From NCBI GenBank assembly GCA_017510825.1, contig JAFWMA010000016.1, positions 62,001 to 126,000 of the forward strand: DNA of 64,000 bases. Direction: 5' to 3'. Under the pieces are notes generated by a model, which was given only the letters and a program-made list of their open reading frames with translations, did no database searches and was not told the DNA's origin. Within the stretch, counting starts at the first letter, position 1, and every line of letters starts with the position of its first letter. This DNA is from Clostridia bacterium (GTDB lineage: Bacteria; Bacillota; Clostridia; TANB77; CAG-508). The position numbers and the translations under genes were made by a program. This document shows, in pieces, positions 54,529 to 63,382 of this stretch.

Positions 54529-55392
54529 ATGAAAAGGAGAACTATATTAAATAGAATTATATGTGCTTTATTAACTGTTTTACTAATAATAGAATTAATT
54601 GTAAGTTTAGGAATTACATTGTTAAAAAATACAATATGTAGTAAAGAATATATAGAAAAAGAATTAGTAAAAAATAATTATTACGAAATAACTAAAAGTG
54701 AAATAGAGGATTCATTCAAATACTATGTTCTACAATCAAATTTAGATGACAACTGTGTGGAAGGATTAATAACTGTTGAGAAAGTGAAAAATGACACGTT
54801 GCTAGAACTAAATAAATACTATGATAATTCAAAGCAAGAAATTGATATTGATCCTATAAAACAAGAATTAACAAAAAGAATATATGATAAAGTTGAAAAT
54901 GAATACAATAATTCTATTTCTGAACAAGAAAAAAAAGATATAGAAACTCTAGTTAAAGTAATAGTAAAAAATTATTCAGATAATATGAAAACAATAGGAA
55001 CATGTTTTGAAACTTTAAGTACATTATCAAAAAAATTAGATAAAATTGAGAGCAGAGAAATAATAATTGCATATGGTATAACATTATTTACAGTAGTATT
55101 AATTTCAATAGTATACGTATATGGAACAAAAAATAAAAAGATAATTGTAAACAAATATCATGCTATTGCGCTTATGACTGTTGGATTAATGACAATAATA
55201 ATAATAATAGCAATGTCAATAGCAGTTAACGAACAAGCAATTCAAATATTTACAAAAGGAATAACAGCAGTAATAGTTGATATAATAAAAAATATAAAAT
55301 TAATGCTTTTATTAAGTGGAATTGTGATGTTTACTGTAGGATTAGTAATTTCAATAATTAAAAACATAATGTTAAAAAAATACTTGCGATAG
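54529..55392 (+). CDS. Membrane protein of the sortase locus
   Basis: 287 residues. N-terminal membrane helix (IICALLTVLLIIELIVSLGI), an extracellular helical domain of about 135 residues (YIEKELVKNNYYEITKSEIE onward), then three helices: IIAYGITLFTVVLISIVYVY, ALMTVGLMTIIIIIAMSIAV and LMLLLSGIVMFTVGLVISII. No family recognised, though the layout is seen in proteins next to clostridial sortases. It is 20 bp after the sortase gene with AAAGGAA before the ATG, so it is probably part of the same machine. Confidence 0.7.
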   Translation: MKRRTILNRIICALLTVLLIIELIVSLGITLLKNTICSKEYIEKELVKNNYYEITKSEIEDSFKYYVLQSNLDDNCVEGLITVEKVKNDTLLELNKYYDNSKQEIDIDPIKQELTKRIYDKVENEYNNSISEQEKKDIETLVKVIVKNYSDNMKTIGTCFETLSTLSKKLDKIESREIIIAYGITLFTVVLISIVYVYGTKNKKIIVNKYHAIALMTVGLMTIIIIIAMSIAVNEQAIQIFTKGITAVIVDIIKNIKLMLLLSGIVMFTVGLVISIIKNIMLKKYLR

Positions 55393-55515
55393 TAAGTAAA
55401 TACATTTATAAAAAAGCATATAATATGGTATATTTATTATCAGAAACTTGATAAATACTGTAAAAATTATACATGTATTAAAAGCATTAGTGACTTGCTA
55501 TTGAGGGAATAAGTT

Positions 55516-55548
55516 GGAGGCAATATTTTAATGTTGCCTCTAGTTTTA
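55516..55548 (+). terminator. Terminator after the sortase locus
   Basis: GAGGCAA-N10-TTGCCTC followed by TAGTTTTATT. The remainder of 55393-55685 holds only the promoter at 55606. Confidence 0.75.
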
Positions 55549-55605
55549 TTAAAAGGTTTAAAAAAATGAAAGTGAAAAAAGTGGAAAAATAAATAATAAA
55601 AATTA

Positions 55606-55634
55606 TTGCATAGATTTATTAAATATGATATTAT
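55606..55634 (+). promoter_or_regulatory. Promoter of the epimerase gene
   Basis: TTGCAT (55606-55611), 17-bp spacer, TATTAT (55629-55634). Confidence 0.65.
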
Positions 55635-55685
55635 TGCAAAGTAAAACTAAAATATAAAAAATAGATAAAAGAAAGGAATATTAAA

Positions 55686-56735
55686 ATGAACAAAATAGAA
55701 TTAACAAACAAAAAAATTCTAGTAACAGGTTCAGCAGGTTTTATAGGCTCAAATGTAGTAGAACAATTATTAAAAAAATTTGATGTAAAAAAAATAATAG
55801 GCTTAGATAGCGTAAACGACTATTATGATATAAAATTAAAAGAATATAGAATGAATAAATTAGCACAATTTGAAAAATATGAATTCATAAAAGGAAATTT
55901 ATCAGATAAGGAATTAATAAATAAAATTTTCCAAGAGGAAAAGCCAGAAATAGTAGTAAATTTAGCAGCACAAGCTGGAGTAAGATATAGCATAACAAAT
56001 CCAGACACATATATAGAATCAAACATAATTGGATTTTATAACATATTAGAAGCTTGTAGAAACAACCCAGTAGAGCATCTAGTATATGCATCAAGTTCAT
56101 CTGTTTATGGTTCAAACAAAAAAGTACCATACGCAACAAAGGACAAAGTAGATAATCCAGTATCACTTTATGCAGCAACCAAAAAATCAAATGAACTGCT
56201 TGCACATGCTTACTCGAAACTATACAACATACCATCAACAGGGTTAAGATTTTTTACAGTATATGGACCAGCGGGAAGACCAGATATGGCGTACTTTGGT
56301 TTTACAAACAAATTAATAAACGGTGAAACTATAAAAATATTCAACTATGGAAATTGTAAAAGAGATTTTACTTATGTAGATGATATAGTTGAAGGTGTAA
56401 TAAGAGTAATGCAAGGTGCACCAGAAAAGAAAAACGGAGAGGATGGTTTACCACTTCCACCATACAAAGTTTACAACATAGGAAATAATAATCCTGAAAA
56501 TCTATTGGACTTTGTACAAATATTACAAGATGAACTAATAAAAGCAAAGGTATTACCAGAAAACTATGACTTTGAAGCTCATAAAGAACTAGTGCCAATG
56601 CAACCTGGAGATGTACCAATAACTTATGCAGACACATCAGAATTAGAAAAAGACTTTGGATACAAACCAAGCACAAGCCTAAGAGAAGGACTAAGAAAAT
56701 TTGCAGAATGGTACAAGGATTTTTACAAAATATAA
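55686..56735 (+). CDS. UDP-glucuronate 4-epimerase-like NAD-dependent epimerase
   Basis: 349 residues of the extended short-chain dehydrogenase family. NAD loop GSAGFIGSNVVEQLL (about 15-29), catalytic VYASSSSVYGSN and YAATKKSNE (Tyr-x3-Lys, about 160), and RPDMAYFGFTNKLINGETIK with FNYGNCKRDFTYVDDIVEGV. VNDYYDIKLKEYRMNKL is typical of UDP-glucuronate 4-epimerases (LspL/CapI type), which make UDP-galacturonate. It pairs logically with the UDP-glucose dehydrogenase at 57095. AAAGGAA precedes the ATG. Confidence 0.9.
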   Translation: MNKIELTNKKILVTGSAGFIGSNVVEQLLKKFDVKKIIGLDSVNDYYDIKLKEYRMNKLAQFEKYEFIKGNLSDKELINKIFQEEKPEIVVNLAAQAGVRYSITNPDTYIESNIIGFYNILEACRNNPVEHLVYASSSSVYGSNKKVPYATKDKVDNPVSLYAATKKSNELLAHAYSKLYNIPSTGLRFFTVYGPAGRPDMAYFGFTNKLINGETIKIFNYGNCKRDFTYVDDIVEGVIRVMQGAPEKKNGEDGLPLPPYKVYNIGNNNPENLLDFVQILQDELIKAKVLPENYDFEAHKELVPMQPGDVPITYADTSELEKDFGYKPSTSLREGLRKFAEWYKDFYKI

Positions 56736-56756
56736 TAAAGGTTTAATACTCACTAT

Positions 56757-56791
56757 AAAACAAGCAAGAAATAAAACTTGCTTGTTTTACT
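56757..56791. terminator. Terminator after the epimerase
   Basis: AAAACAAGCAAG pairs with CTTGCTTGTTTT. Confidence 0.88.
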
Positions 56792-56852
56792 TGTGTAAAA
56801 TACAGAATTATAATTAAGATTCATATAAAGAAGTATAATGTTTAAAAACACT

Positions 56853-56985
56853 GTTACAATTCACAGTTAAAAAGGGGTCACAAAAGTCGATAGTATAATC
56901 TTGTTAGCTACTACGCAGAATTGTTCTACTTTATATTATCCCCTTTTACTATTCAACAATTATAAAATCAACTGTGAATTGTAAC
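56853..56985. mobile_element. MITE-like element, family D, intact copy
   Basis: 133 bp with perfect 16-bp terminal inverted repeats GTTACAATTCACAGTT and AACTGTGAATTGTAAC, and an inner AAAAGGGG / CCCCTTTT pair. No coding content and no clear target duplication. It sits between the epimerase terminator and the ugd promoter. Confidence 0.82.
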
Positions 56986-57024
56986 AAAAAACGCCTAAAA
57001 ATGACAAAAAAAATGCATTTTTCA

Positions 57025-57053
57025 TTGCATAAAAACTTATAATATGATATAAT
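57025..57053 (+). promoter_or_regulatory. Promoter of the exopolysaccharide operon
   Basis: TTGCAT (57025-57030), 17-bp spacer, TATAAT (57048-57053). Same boxes as the promoters at 53226 and 5938. No terminator is seen between here and the window end, so it may drive all genes from 57095 on. Confidence 0.75.
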
Positions 57054-57094
57054 ATATAAGCGTATATTGATTAATAGTTAGAAAGGAAGAGAAG

Positions 57095-58267
57095 ATGAAA
57101 ATAGCAGTAGCTGGAACAGGATATGTAGGGCTATCTTTAGCAACTTTATTAAGTCAAAAAAATGAAGTGGTTGCATTAGATGTTGTCCCTGAAAAAGTAG
57201 AAAAAATAAATAAAAGGATTTCACCTATAAAAGATGAATATATAGAAAAATATTTCAAAGAAAAAAAGTTAAATCTAAAAGCAACATTAGACTACAAAGA
57301 AGCATTTGAAGGAGCAGAATTTGTAATTATTAGTACACCAACAAACTATGATGAAGAAAAAGATTTCTTTGATACATCAACAGTAGAAGATATAATAGAA
57401 AAAGTTATTTCAATGAATGATAAAAACATAACAATGGTAATAAAATCAACAATACCAGTTGGATATACAGAAAGCATAAAAGAAGAATATGTTATAAGTA
57501 ACATATTCTTTTCACCAGAGTTTTTAAGGGAAGGAAAAGCACTTTATGACAACCTATATCCATCAAGAATAATAGTTGGAGATAAAGGAGAAAAAGGAAA
57601 GAAATTTGCAGAATTATTAAAACAATCTTCGTTAAAAAAAGATGTAGAAACTTTATTTATGAAACCTACAGAAGCTGAAGCAGTTAAACTATTTGCAAAT
57701 ACATACCTAGCTTTAAGAGTGGCATATTTTAATGAATTAGATACATACGCAGAGTTAAAAAAACTAAACACAAAAGATATAATAGAAGGAGTTGGACTAG
57801 ACCCTAGAATTGGAACGCATTACAATAACCCATCATTTGGATATGGAGGATATTGTTTACCAAAAGACACTAAACAATTATTAGCAAATTATAAAAATGT
57901 TCCTCAAAACTTAATAGAAGCAATAGTAAATTCAAATAAAACAAGAAAAGAATTTATTACTGAGGAAATCATAAAAAAACAACCTAAATTTGTTGGAATA
58001 TATAGACTAACAATGAAATCAGGTTCAGACAATTTTAGATCAAGTGCTATTCAAGACATAATAAAAGGGTTAAAAGCTGATAATCAAAAAGTAATAATAT
58101 ATGAACCAACACTAGATAAAAAAGAATTTGCTGGATGTAGAGTAGTAAGTGACTTAATGGAATTCAAAGAAAAAAGTTCAGTAATAATGGCAAATAGAAT
58201 TGATGATAACTTGATTGATGTAAGAGCTAAAGTATATACAAGAGATTTGTATTCAAGGGATGATTAG
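57095..58267 (+). CDS. UDP-glucose 6-dehydrogenase
   Basis: 390 residues. Oxidises UDP-glucose to UDP-glucuronate with two NAD. Motifs: [20 protein letters not shown] (Rossmann fold), [32 protein letters not shown], the substrate loop [20 protein letters not shown] with catalytic Cys (about 255). GAAAGGAAG precedes the ATG. Product feeds the epimerase at 55686 and the polysaccharide assembled by the following genes. The short family form (about 390 residues) fits. Confidence 0.93.
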   Translation: MKIAVAGTGYVGLSLATLLSQKNEVVALDVVPEKVEKINKRISPIKDEYIEKYFKEKKLNLKATLDYKEAFEGAEFVIISTPTNYDEEKDFFDTSTVEDIIEKVISMNDKNITMVIKSTIPVGYTESIKEEYVISNIFFSPEFLREGKALYDNLYPSRIIVGDKGEKGKKFAELLKQSSLKKDVETLFMKPTEAEAVKLFANTYLALRVAYFNELDTYAELKKLNTKDIIEGVGLDPRIGTHYNNPSFGYGGYCLPKDTKQLLANYKNVPQNLIEAIVNSNKTRKEFITEEIIKKQPKFVGIYRLTMKSGSDNFRSSAIQDIIKGLKADNQKVIIYEPTLDKKEFAGCRVVSDLMEFKEKSSVIMANRIDDNLIDVRAKVYTRDLYSRDD

Positions 58268-58329
58268 TTTTCAGAAACTTTCATTCATATATGACATTTG
58301 CGAGAAGTGCGAAAGGAATAAAATAAAAA

Positions 58330-58806
58330 ATGAAAAATAATAAAAGAAAGAAAATTTGCTTAATTTCTTCATCGGGTGGACACTTCGAACAACTATTATG
58401 TTTAAAGCCACTAGAAAATGATTATGATGTTTTTATTGTAACTGAAAAAACAAAATACAATAGAAAAGACAAAAAGATTAAGTATTTTGTTCAACAAGTT
58501 AATAGAAAAGAAATATTATTCATTTTTAAAATGGCAGTAATTCTATTAAAATCTTTATATATTTTTATAAAAGAAAAACCAGATGTAATTATTAGCACAG
58601 GAGTGCTATCTGCAATTCCTATGTTGTTTATTGGGCATTTATTTAAGAAGAATGTAATATTTATTGAATCGTTTGCCAAAATAAATGATCCAACAATGAC
58701 AGGAAAACTTATATATAAAAAACATATTGCAGATAGATTTTATGTTCAATGGGAAAGTATGAAAAAATACTATCCTGATGCAATTTATTTGGGAGGAATA
58801 TATTAA
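58330..58806 (+). CDS. PssD/Alg14-like membrane subunit of a glycosyltransferase
   Basis: 158 residues. KKICLISSSGGHFEQLLCLK at the start is the Alg14/PssD signature; KPDVIISTGVLSAIPMLFIG and NVIFIESFAKINDPTMTGKL follow. It anchors and helps the catalytic partner (58806) to add the second sugar to the lipid carrier. The stop overlaps the partner's start (TAATG at 58804-58808). Confidence 0.9.
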   Translation: MKNNKRKKICLISSSGGHFEQLLCLKPLENDYDVFIVTEKTKYNRKDKKIKYFVQQVNRKEILFIFKMAVILLKSLYIFIKEKPDVIISTGVLSAIPMLFIGHLFKKNVIFIESFAKINDPTMTGKLIYKKHIADRFYVQWESMKKYYPDAIYLGGIY

Positions 58807-59291
58807 TGATTTTTGTAACACTAGGCTCACAAAAGTTTCAGTTTAATAGATTATTAAAAGAGTTAGATAGGCTAGTAGAAAATGAAAAAATAGAAGAAGA
58901 GATATTTGCCCAAATCGGGTACAGTGATTACAAACCTCAAAATTACAAATACAAAGATTTTCTTGAAAGAGATGAATTCAAAAAACATATGGAAGAGAGT
59001 GACATTGTAATAACACATGGCGGGACAGGAGCAATAATTACTGCAGTTAAGCAAGAAAAGAAAGTAATTGCTATCCCAAGACTAGCTAAATATGGAGAAC
59101 ATGTAGATGACCATCAAGTGGAAATTATACATGAATTCCAAGAATTAAATTTTATCGAATCGGTATACGAAATTAATGACATATTAACAAAATTAGATTC
59201 TATAAAGGAAAAAAAGTTTAATATTTACAAATCAAATACACAAGAGATAATAAATGATATAAAAAAATATATTAATGAATCAGGAAATTAA
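58806..59291 (+). CDS. PssE/Alg13-like catalytic glycosyltransferase subunit
   Basis: 161 residues. Starts MIFVTLGSQKFQFNRLLKEL; the nucleotide-sugar site is in DIVITHGGTGAIITAVKQEK and VIAIPRLAKYGEHVDDHQVE, standard for Alg13/PssE (GT28 C-terminal fold). Works with the 58330 product. In streptococcal loci this pair adds galactose or glucuronate; the sugar here is not known. Confidence 0.92.
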   Translation: MIFVTLGSQKFQFNRLLKELDRLVENEKIEEEIFAQIGYSDYKPQNYKYKDFLERDEFKKHMEESDIVITHGGTGAIITAVKQEKKVIAIPRLAKYGEHVDDHQVEIIHEFQELNFIESVYEINDILTKLDSIKEKKFNIYKSNTQEIINDIKKYINESGN

Positions 59292-59295
59292 GATT

Positions 59296-60174
59296 ATGAA
59301 TAATTTAACAAAGAATATTATTTTAACACCATTCAACATTTTGTATAAAATCAATCCAGAGCTAGACTTAGAGATTTTATTTAGATTAAAAGTTGGATAT
59401 AAACTTAATTTAAAATCTCCAAAAACATACAATGAAAAAATACAATGGATTAAACTATATGACAAGAACGAATTAATGCCTAAATATTGCGACAAGTTTT
59501 TTGTAAGAGAATATATAGAAGAGAAAGGTTACAAAGAATTATTAAATAAGTTAATATGGCAAGGAACCAATCCAAAAGAAATACCGTTTGACAAGCTACC
59601 AGAAAAATTTGTTGTTAAAGTAACTCATGGTTCAACATTTAATATAATTTGTACTGATAAATCAAAGCTAGATAAAAAGGATGTAATTAATAAATGTAAC
59701 AAGTGGCTAAAAGCAAAATTCTTACCTTGTTATGGAGAATGGTTTTATGGAATAGAAAAACCAAGAATAATAGTTGAAGATTATATAGAATCAGAGAATG
59801 AGTATGGATTATTAGATTATAAACTTTTTTGTTTTAATGGCAAGGTTAAGTGTATTTATGTTTCAACCTCAAAAATTGGAGATGATTCATATGCTATTGA
59901 TTATTACGATGAAAAGTGGAACTACATACCATTAAAGAGAAAAGGGCACAAAAGTTTAGGAAAAATAGAAAAACCAAAGCAATTTGAAAAAATGGTTAAA
60001 ATTGCTGAAGACTTATCTTCAGATTTCTCGCATGTTAGAATTGATTTTTTCTATGAGAACAATAAAATATATTTTGGAGAAATGACATTCACAACATCAG
60101 CTGGATTTGGAAAAATCGATCCATATGAATTTGATTTAAAAATGGGAGAATGGTTAAAACTCCCAAATAAATAA
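59296..60174 (+). CDS. TupA-like ATP-grasp protein, intact copy
   Basis: 292 residues from ATG 59296 (AGGAAA upstream); ATG 59275 would overlap pssE and add seven residues. Family features: KTYNEKIQWIKLYDKNELMP, YCDKFFVREYIEEKGY, FVVKVTHGSTFNIICTDKSK, KPRIIVEDYIE, LLDYKLFCFNGKVKCIYV, VRIDFFYENNKIYFGEMTFT. This ATP-grasp group (PF14305) occurs in polysaccharide loci and is thought to attach amino acids or similar groups to the glycan. A second, frameshifted relative lies at 61309. Confidence 0.85.
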   Translation: MNNLTKNIILTPFNILYKINPELDLEILFRLKVGYKLNLKSPKTYNEKIQWIKLYDKNELMPKYCDKFFVREYIEEKGYKELLNKLIWQGTNPKEIPFDKLPEKFVVKVTHGSTFNIICTDKSKLDKKDVINKCNKWLKAKFLPCYGEWFYGIEKPRIIVEDYIESENEYGLLDYKLFCFNGKVKCIYVSTSKIGDDSYAIDYYDEKWNYIPLKRKGHKSLGKIEKPKQFEKMVKIAEDLSSDFSHVRIDFFYENNKIYFGEMTFTTSAGFGKIDPYEFDLKMGEWLKLPNK

Positions 60175-60188
60175 AGGAAATCGAAATT

Positions 60189-61307
60189 ATGATAAAGGTA
60201 TTAATGGTTATTACAGGTGGTTTGAGAAGAAATGGAATTTGTGTTTCTCAATTAGACTATGCAAAAAAAATAAGTAAAACTGACTTTCAAGTTGATTTTG
60301 CTGCTGTACATAATGATTCAAAAGAAATGATTGAAAAATATAAAGAATGTGGTTGCATAGTATATAAACTACCTGACAGAAGAAAAAATCTATTTAAGTA
60401 TATAAAAGCTTTAAAAAAATTATTAAATTCCGAAAAATATGATATTATTCATGTACATGGAAGTAGTGCACTTATGTTCATTGAACTACTTATAGCCAAA
60501 AAATGCAAAGTAAAAGTTAGAATTGCTCATAGCAGGAACACAAAATGTGATAGACCACTAATTGACAAAATATTAAGACCAATCTTTTATAGCTCTTTTA
60601 ATTATGCATTAGCATGTGGAACTGATGCCGGAAAATGGTTATTTAACAAAAAAAAATTTAATGTTTTTTTTAATGGAAAAGATTTAGAACAATATAAATT
60701 TAAAGGTGATTTAAGAAAAGAATATAGAGAAAAACTTCATTTAAAAAATGATGAAATTGCCTTTGGAAATGTTGGAACCTTTTATGAACAAAAAAATCAC
60801 TTATTTTTAATTGATGTATACAATAAAATATATGAAAACAACAAAAAATCAAAGCTTTTTTTAATGGGGGAAGGTATATTGGAAAATAAAATAAGAGAAA
60901 AGGTTTCAAAATATGGATTGGAAAATAATGTTATATTTTTAGGAAGAGTTTCTAATGTAAATGATTTTTTAAATGCTATGGATTGCATGTTATTTCCATC
61001 TTTATTCGAAGGACTTCCTAATGTTGTCCTAGAATGGCAAATCAATGGATTAACATCAATTATATCTAATACAATAACAGATGAATGTATAGTAACAGAT
61101 TTTGTTAAATCCATACCTATAAATCAAGGTACTAAAACCTGGACAGATTTTGTAAAAAAAATAAAGATTGATACTTTAAAAGAAAGAATAAATAAATCAA
61201 AAACCGGATGTGAAAAAATAATTAAAGCTGGCTTTGAAATAAACAATAATACTTTAAAATTAGAAGAGTATTACAAGGAATGTTTAAAGAAAGAAGGGAT
61301 AAATTGA
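60189..61307 (+). CDS. Glycosyltransferase family 4
   Basis: 372 residues, GT-B fold. KVLMVITGGLRRNGICVSQL at the start, YDIIHVHGSSALMFIELLIA and IAHSRNTKCDRPLIDKILRP in the acceptor domain, then FGNVGTFYEQKNHLFLIDVY and the donor-site block FLGRVSNVNDFLNAMDCMLF with PSLFEGLPNVVLEWQINGL (EX7E pattern). Resembles EpsF-type enzymes. Adds a sugar to the lipid-linked repeat. AAGGAAAT precedes the ATG. Confidence 0.92.
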   Translation: MIKVLMVITGGLRRNGICVSQLDYAKKISKTDFQVDFAAVHNDSKEMIEKYKECGCIVYKLPDRRKNLFKYIKALKKLLNSEKYDIIHVHGSSALMFIELLIAKKCKVKVRIAHSRNTKCDRPLIDKILRPIFYSSFNYALACGTDAGKWLFNKKKFNVFFNGKDLEQYKFKGDLRKEYREKLHLKNDEIAFGNVGTFYEQKNHLFLIDVYNKIYENNKKSKLFLMGEGILENKIREKVSKYGLENNVIFLGRVSNVNDFLNAMDCMLFPSLFEGLPNVVLEWQINGLTSIISNTITDECIVTDFVKSIPINQGTKTWTDFVKKIKIDTLKERINKSKTGCEKIIKAGFEINNNTLKLEEYYKECLKKEGIN

Positions 61308-61308
61308 G

Positions 61309-62182
61309 ATGATAACGAAAAAAATCTGGAAATACTTAATAGATATTGGAATGCTAAAATTTATACCGGATGAAAAGTATTTAAAAATGAAATTTAAAAA
61401 AGTTATGAAAAAAAATCTTAATTTAAATAATCCTAAAACTTTCAATGAAAAATTGCAATGGATTAAACTATATGATAGAAATCCTATTTATACAAATTAT
61501 GTTGATAAATATGAAGTAAAGAAAATAATAAAGAATACAATTGGAGATGAATATATTATTCCAACATTGGGCGTATGGGACAAATTCGATGATATAGACT
61601 TTTCTAAATTACCAAATCAATTTGTTCTAAAATGCACACATGATTCAGGGGGATTGATTATTTGTAAAGATAAGTCAAAATTAAACTTAAAAAAAGCAAG
61701 AACTAGATTTAATTTGATAATGAAAAGAAATTACTACTATAGATTTAGAGAATGGCCATATAAAAACGTTAAACCTAGAATAATAGCAGAAAAATATATA
61801 GTAGATGAAAGTCGGATATGAATTAAAAGATTATAAATTCTTTTGCTTTAATGGTAAAGTTAAGTACATTCAGGTTGATTTTGATAGATTTAATAATCAT
61901 AAAAAGAATATTTATGATATAGACTGGAAATTACAAGATTTTGAAATTAATTATCCTAGTGATAAAAGCCATAAAATAAAAAAACCAGAAAATTTAGAGA
62001 AAATGATTGAGATAGCTGAAAAACTATCAAAACATAATATATTTCTTAGGGTTGATTTATATAGTATAAAAAAACAAATTTTATTTGGAGAACTTACATT
62101 TTTTCCAGGTGGTGGATTAATGCCTTTTAAACCTGAAGTGTGGGATTTAAAATTAGGAGAAATGATTAGATTACCAAAATAA
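61309..62182 (+). pseudogene. TupA-like ATP-grasp protein, second copy, frameshifted
   Basis: Reads MITKKIWKYLIDIGMLKFIP, KTFNEKLQWIKLYDRNPIYT, NQFVLKCTHDSGGLIICKDK and KPRIIAEKYIVDES in frame 1, then a stop at 61819. The continuation GYELKDYKFFCFNGKVKYIQ and RVDLYSIKKQILFGELTFFP is one frame over to 62182. Deleting the C at 61813 joins the halves into a complete family member of about 290 residues. ATG 61309 directly follows the previous stop. Either a recent mutation or a sequence error; both halves are well conserved. Confidence 0.88.
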
Positions 62183-62204
62183 TAAAAACAAAGGAAGGTA
62201 TAAC

Positions 62205-63362
62205 ATGTTAGTATATTTAATATGTTTTATTAGTTCAATAATATTAATATATTTAGGGGAACATACTGAAAATAAAGCTAAAAGAATAATATTTATAGGA
62301 ATAGCATTATTAATACCATGTGTTTTAGCAGGAATCCGAGCAACTAGTATTGGTACAGATGTAAATGTATATTTAAAACCAATGTTTACGAAAGCAACAT
62401 CAGCAAATACATTTTCAGACTTTTTGAATTATAAAATTTATCGTTCAAGAGTTGCAAAAGACTATGAAATTGGTTTTACCTTTTTAGTATACTTAGTTAG
62501 TAAAATATTTAACAATATACATATTGTAATGTTTGTAATAGAAGCTTTAATTATTTTTCCTATATATTTTGGATTGAAAAAAATAAAATGTATGAATAAT
62601 AAAATAGGTTTAGGAATGCTAATTTATTATTTTTTATTTTTTCATCCGGGATTAAATCTTATGAGACAATATGTTGGAGTTTCTTTTGCTTTTTATGGCA
62701 TATGTTGTATTCTGGCAAAAGAAAATAAATGTATAATAAAATACATAATTTCATCTATAATAGCATTTACATTCCATAAATCTACAATAATGTCAGCAAT
62801 ACTAGTAATTATATATTATATACTATATAAGAAAAATAAAAAAGAAAGATATTTAACATTTAATTCTTATAAAATTCCAATTAATACTTTATTATCATTG
62901 TTGATATTATTTGTTGGATTATTTGCATTATTAAATTTAGGTATGTTTAATAGTTTGCTTAAGTCTGTAGATGGAATGTCTAGATATACAATGTATACTA
63001 AATCTATTTCTATTTCGGATTTTAGTTTAGTTAGAGTTTTTCCGATAATAATAATCTTTTTACTTTTATTTAAAAAATTTATTAATAAAAACGAAAATTC
63101 ATTATTTTACATATTGACCTTTTGTATGGCTTATTTAGTATTTGGACAACTATCAAATGTTTCTAAGAACGGAGTAAGGATTTCGATTTTATTTACAGTT
63201 TTTAATGTTATAACTTATCCTTTATTGGCTTCAACACCAAATACAAAAAAAGGGAAGATATTAGCCACATCCTTTATAGTAATATATGTAATAGCATATT
63301 GGGGATATATGTATGTTTATAGAGGATTTAATCAAACTGTACCATTTGTTTTAGGAATATAA
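62205..63362 (+). CDS. EpsG-type polysaccharide polymerase
   Basis: 385 residues with about ten membrane helices. The family marks GIRATSIGTDVNVYLKPMF (conserved R-x5-G-x-D near 44-54), YEIGFTFLVYLVSKIFNNIH, NLMRQYVGVSFAFYGI and FTFHKSTIMSAI (Phe-His-x-Ser/Thr) are all present. Expected to join lipid-linked repeats outside the membrane. AAGGAAGG precedes the ATG. Confidence 0.88.
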   Translation: MLVYLICFISSIILIYLGEHTENKAKRIIFIGIALLIPCVLAGIRATSIGTDVNVYLKPMFTKATSANTFSDFLNYKIYRSRVAKDYEIGFTFLVYLVSKIFNNIHIVMFVIEALIIFPIYFGLKKIKCMNNKIGLGMLIYYFLFFHPGLNLMRQYVGVSFAFYGICCILAKENKCIIKYIISSIIAFTFHKSTIMSAILVIIYYILYKKNKKERYLTFNSYKIPINTLLSLLILFVGLFALLNLGMFNSLLKSVDGMSRYTMYTKSISISDFSLVRVFPIIIIFLLLFKKFINKNENSLFYILTFCMAYLVFGQLSNVSKNGVRISILFTVFNVITYPLLASTPNTKKGKILATSFIVIYVIAYWGYMYVYRGFNQTVPFVLGI

Positions 63363-63382
63363 AAATAGAAAGTAGGTAATAG

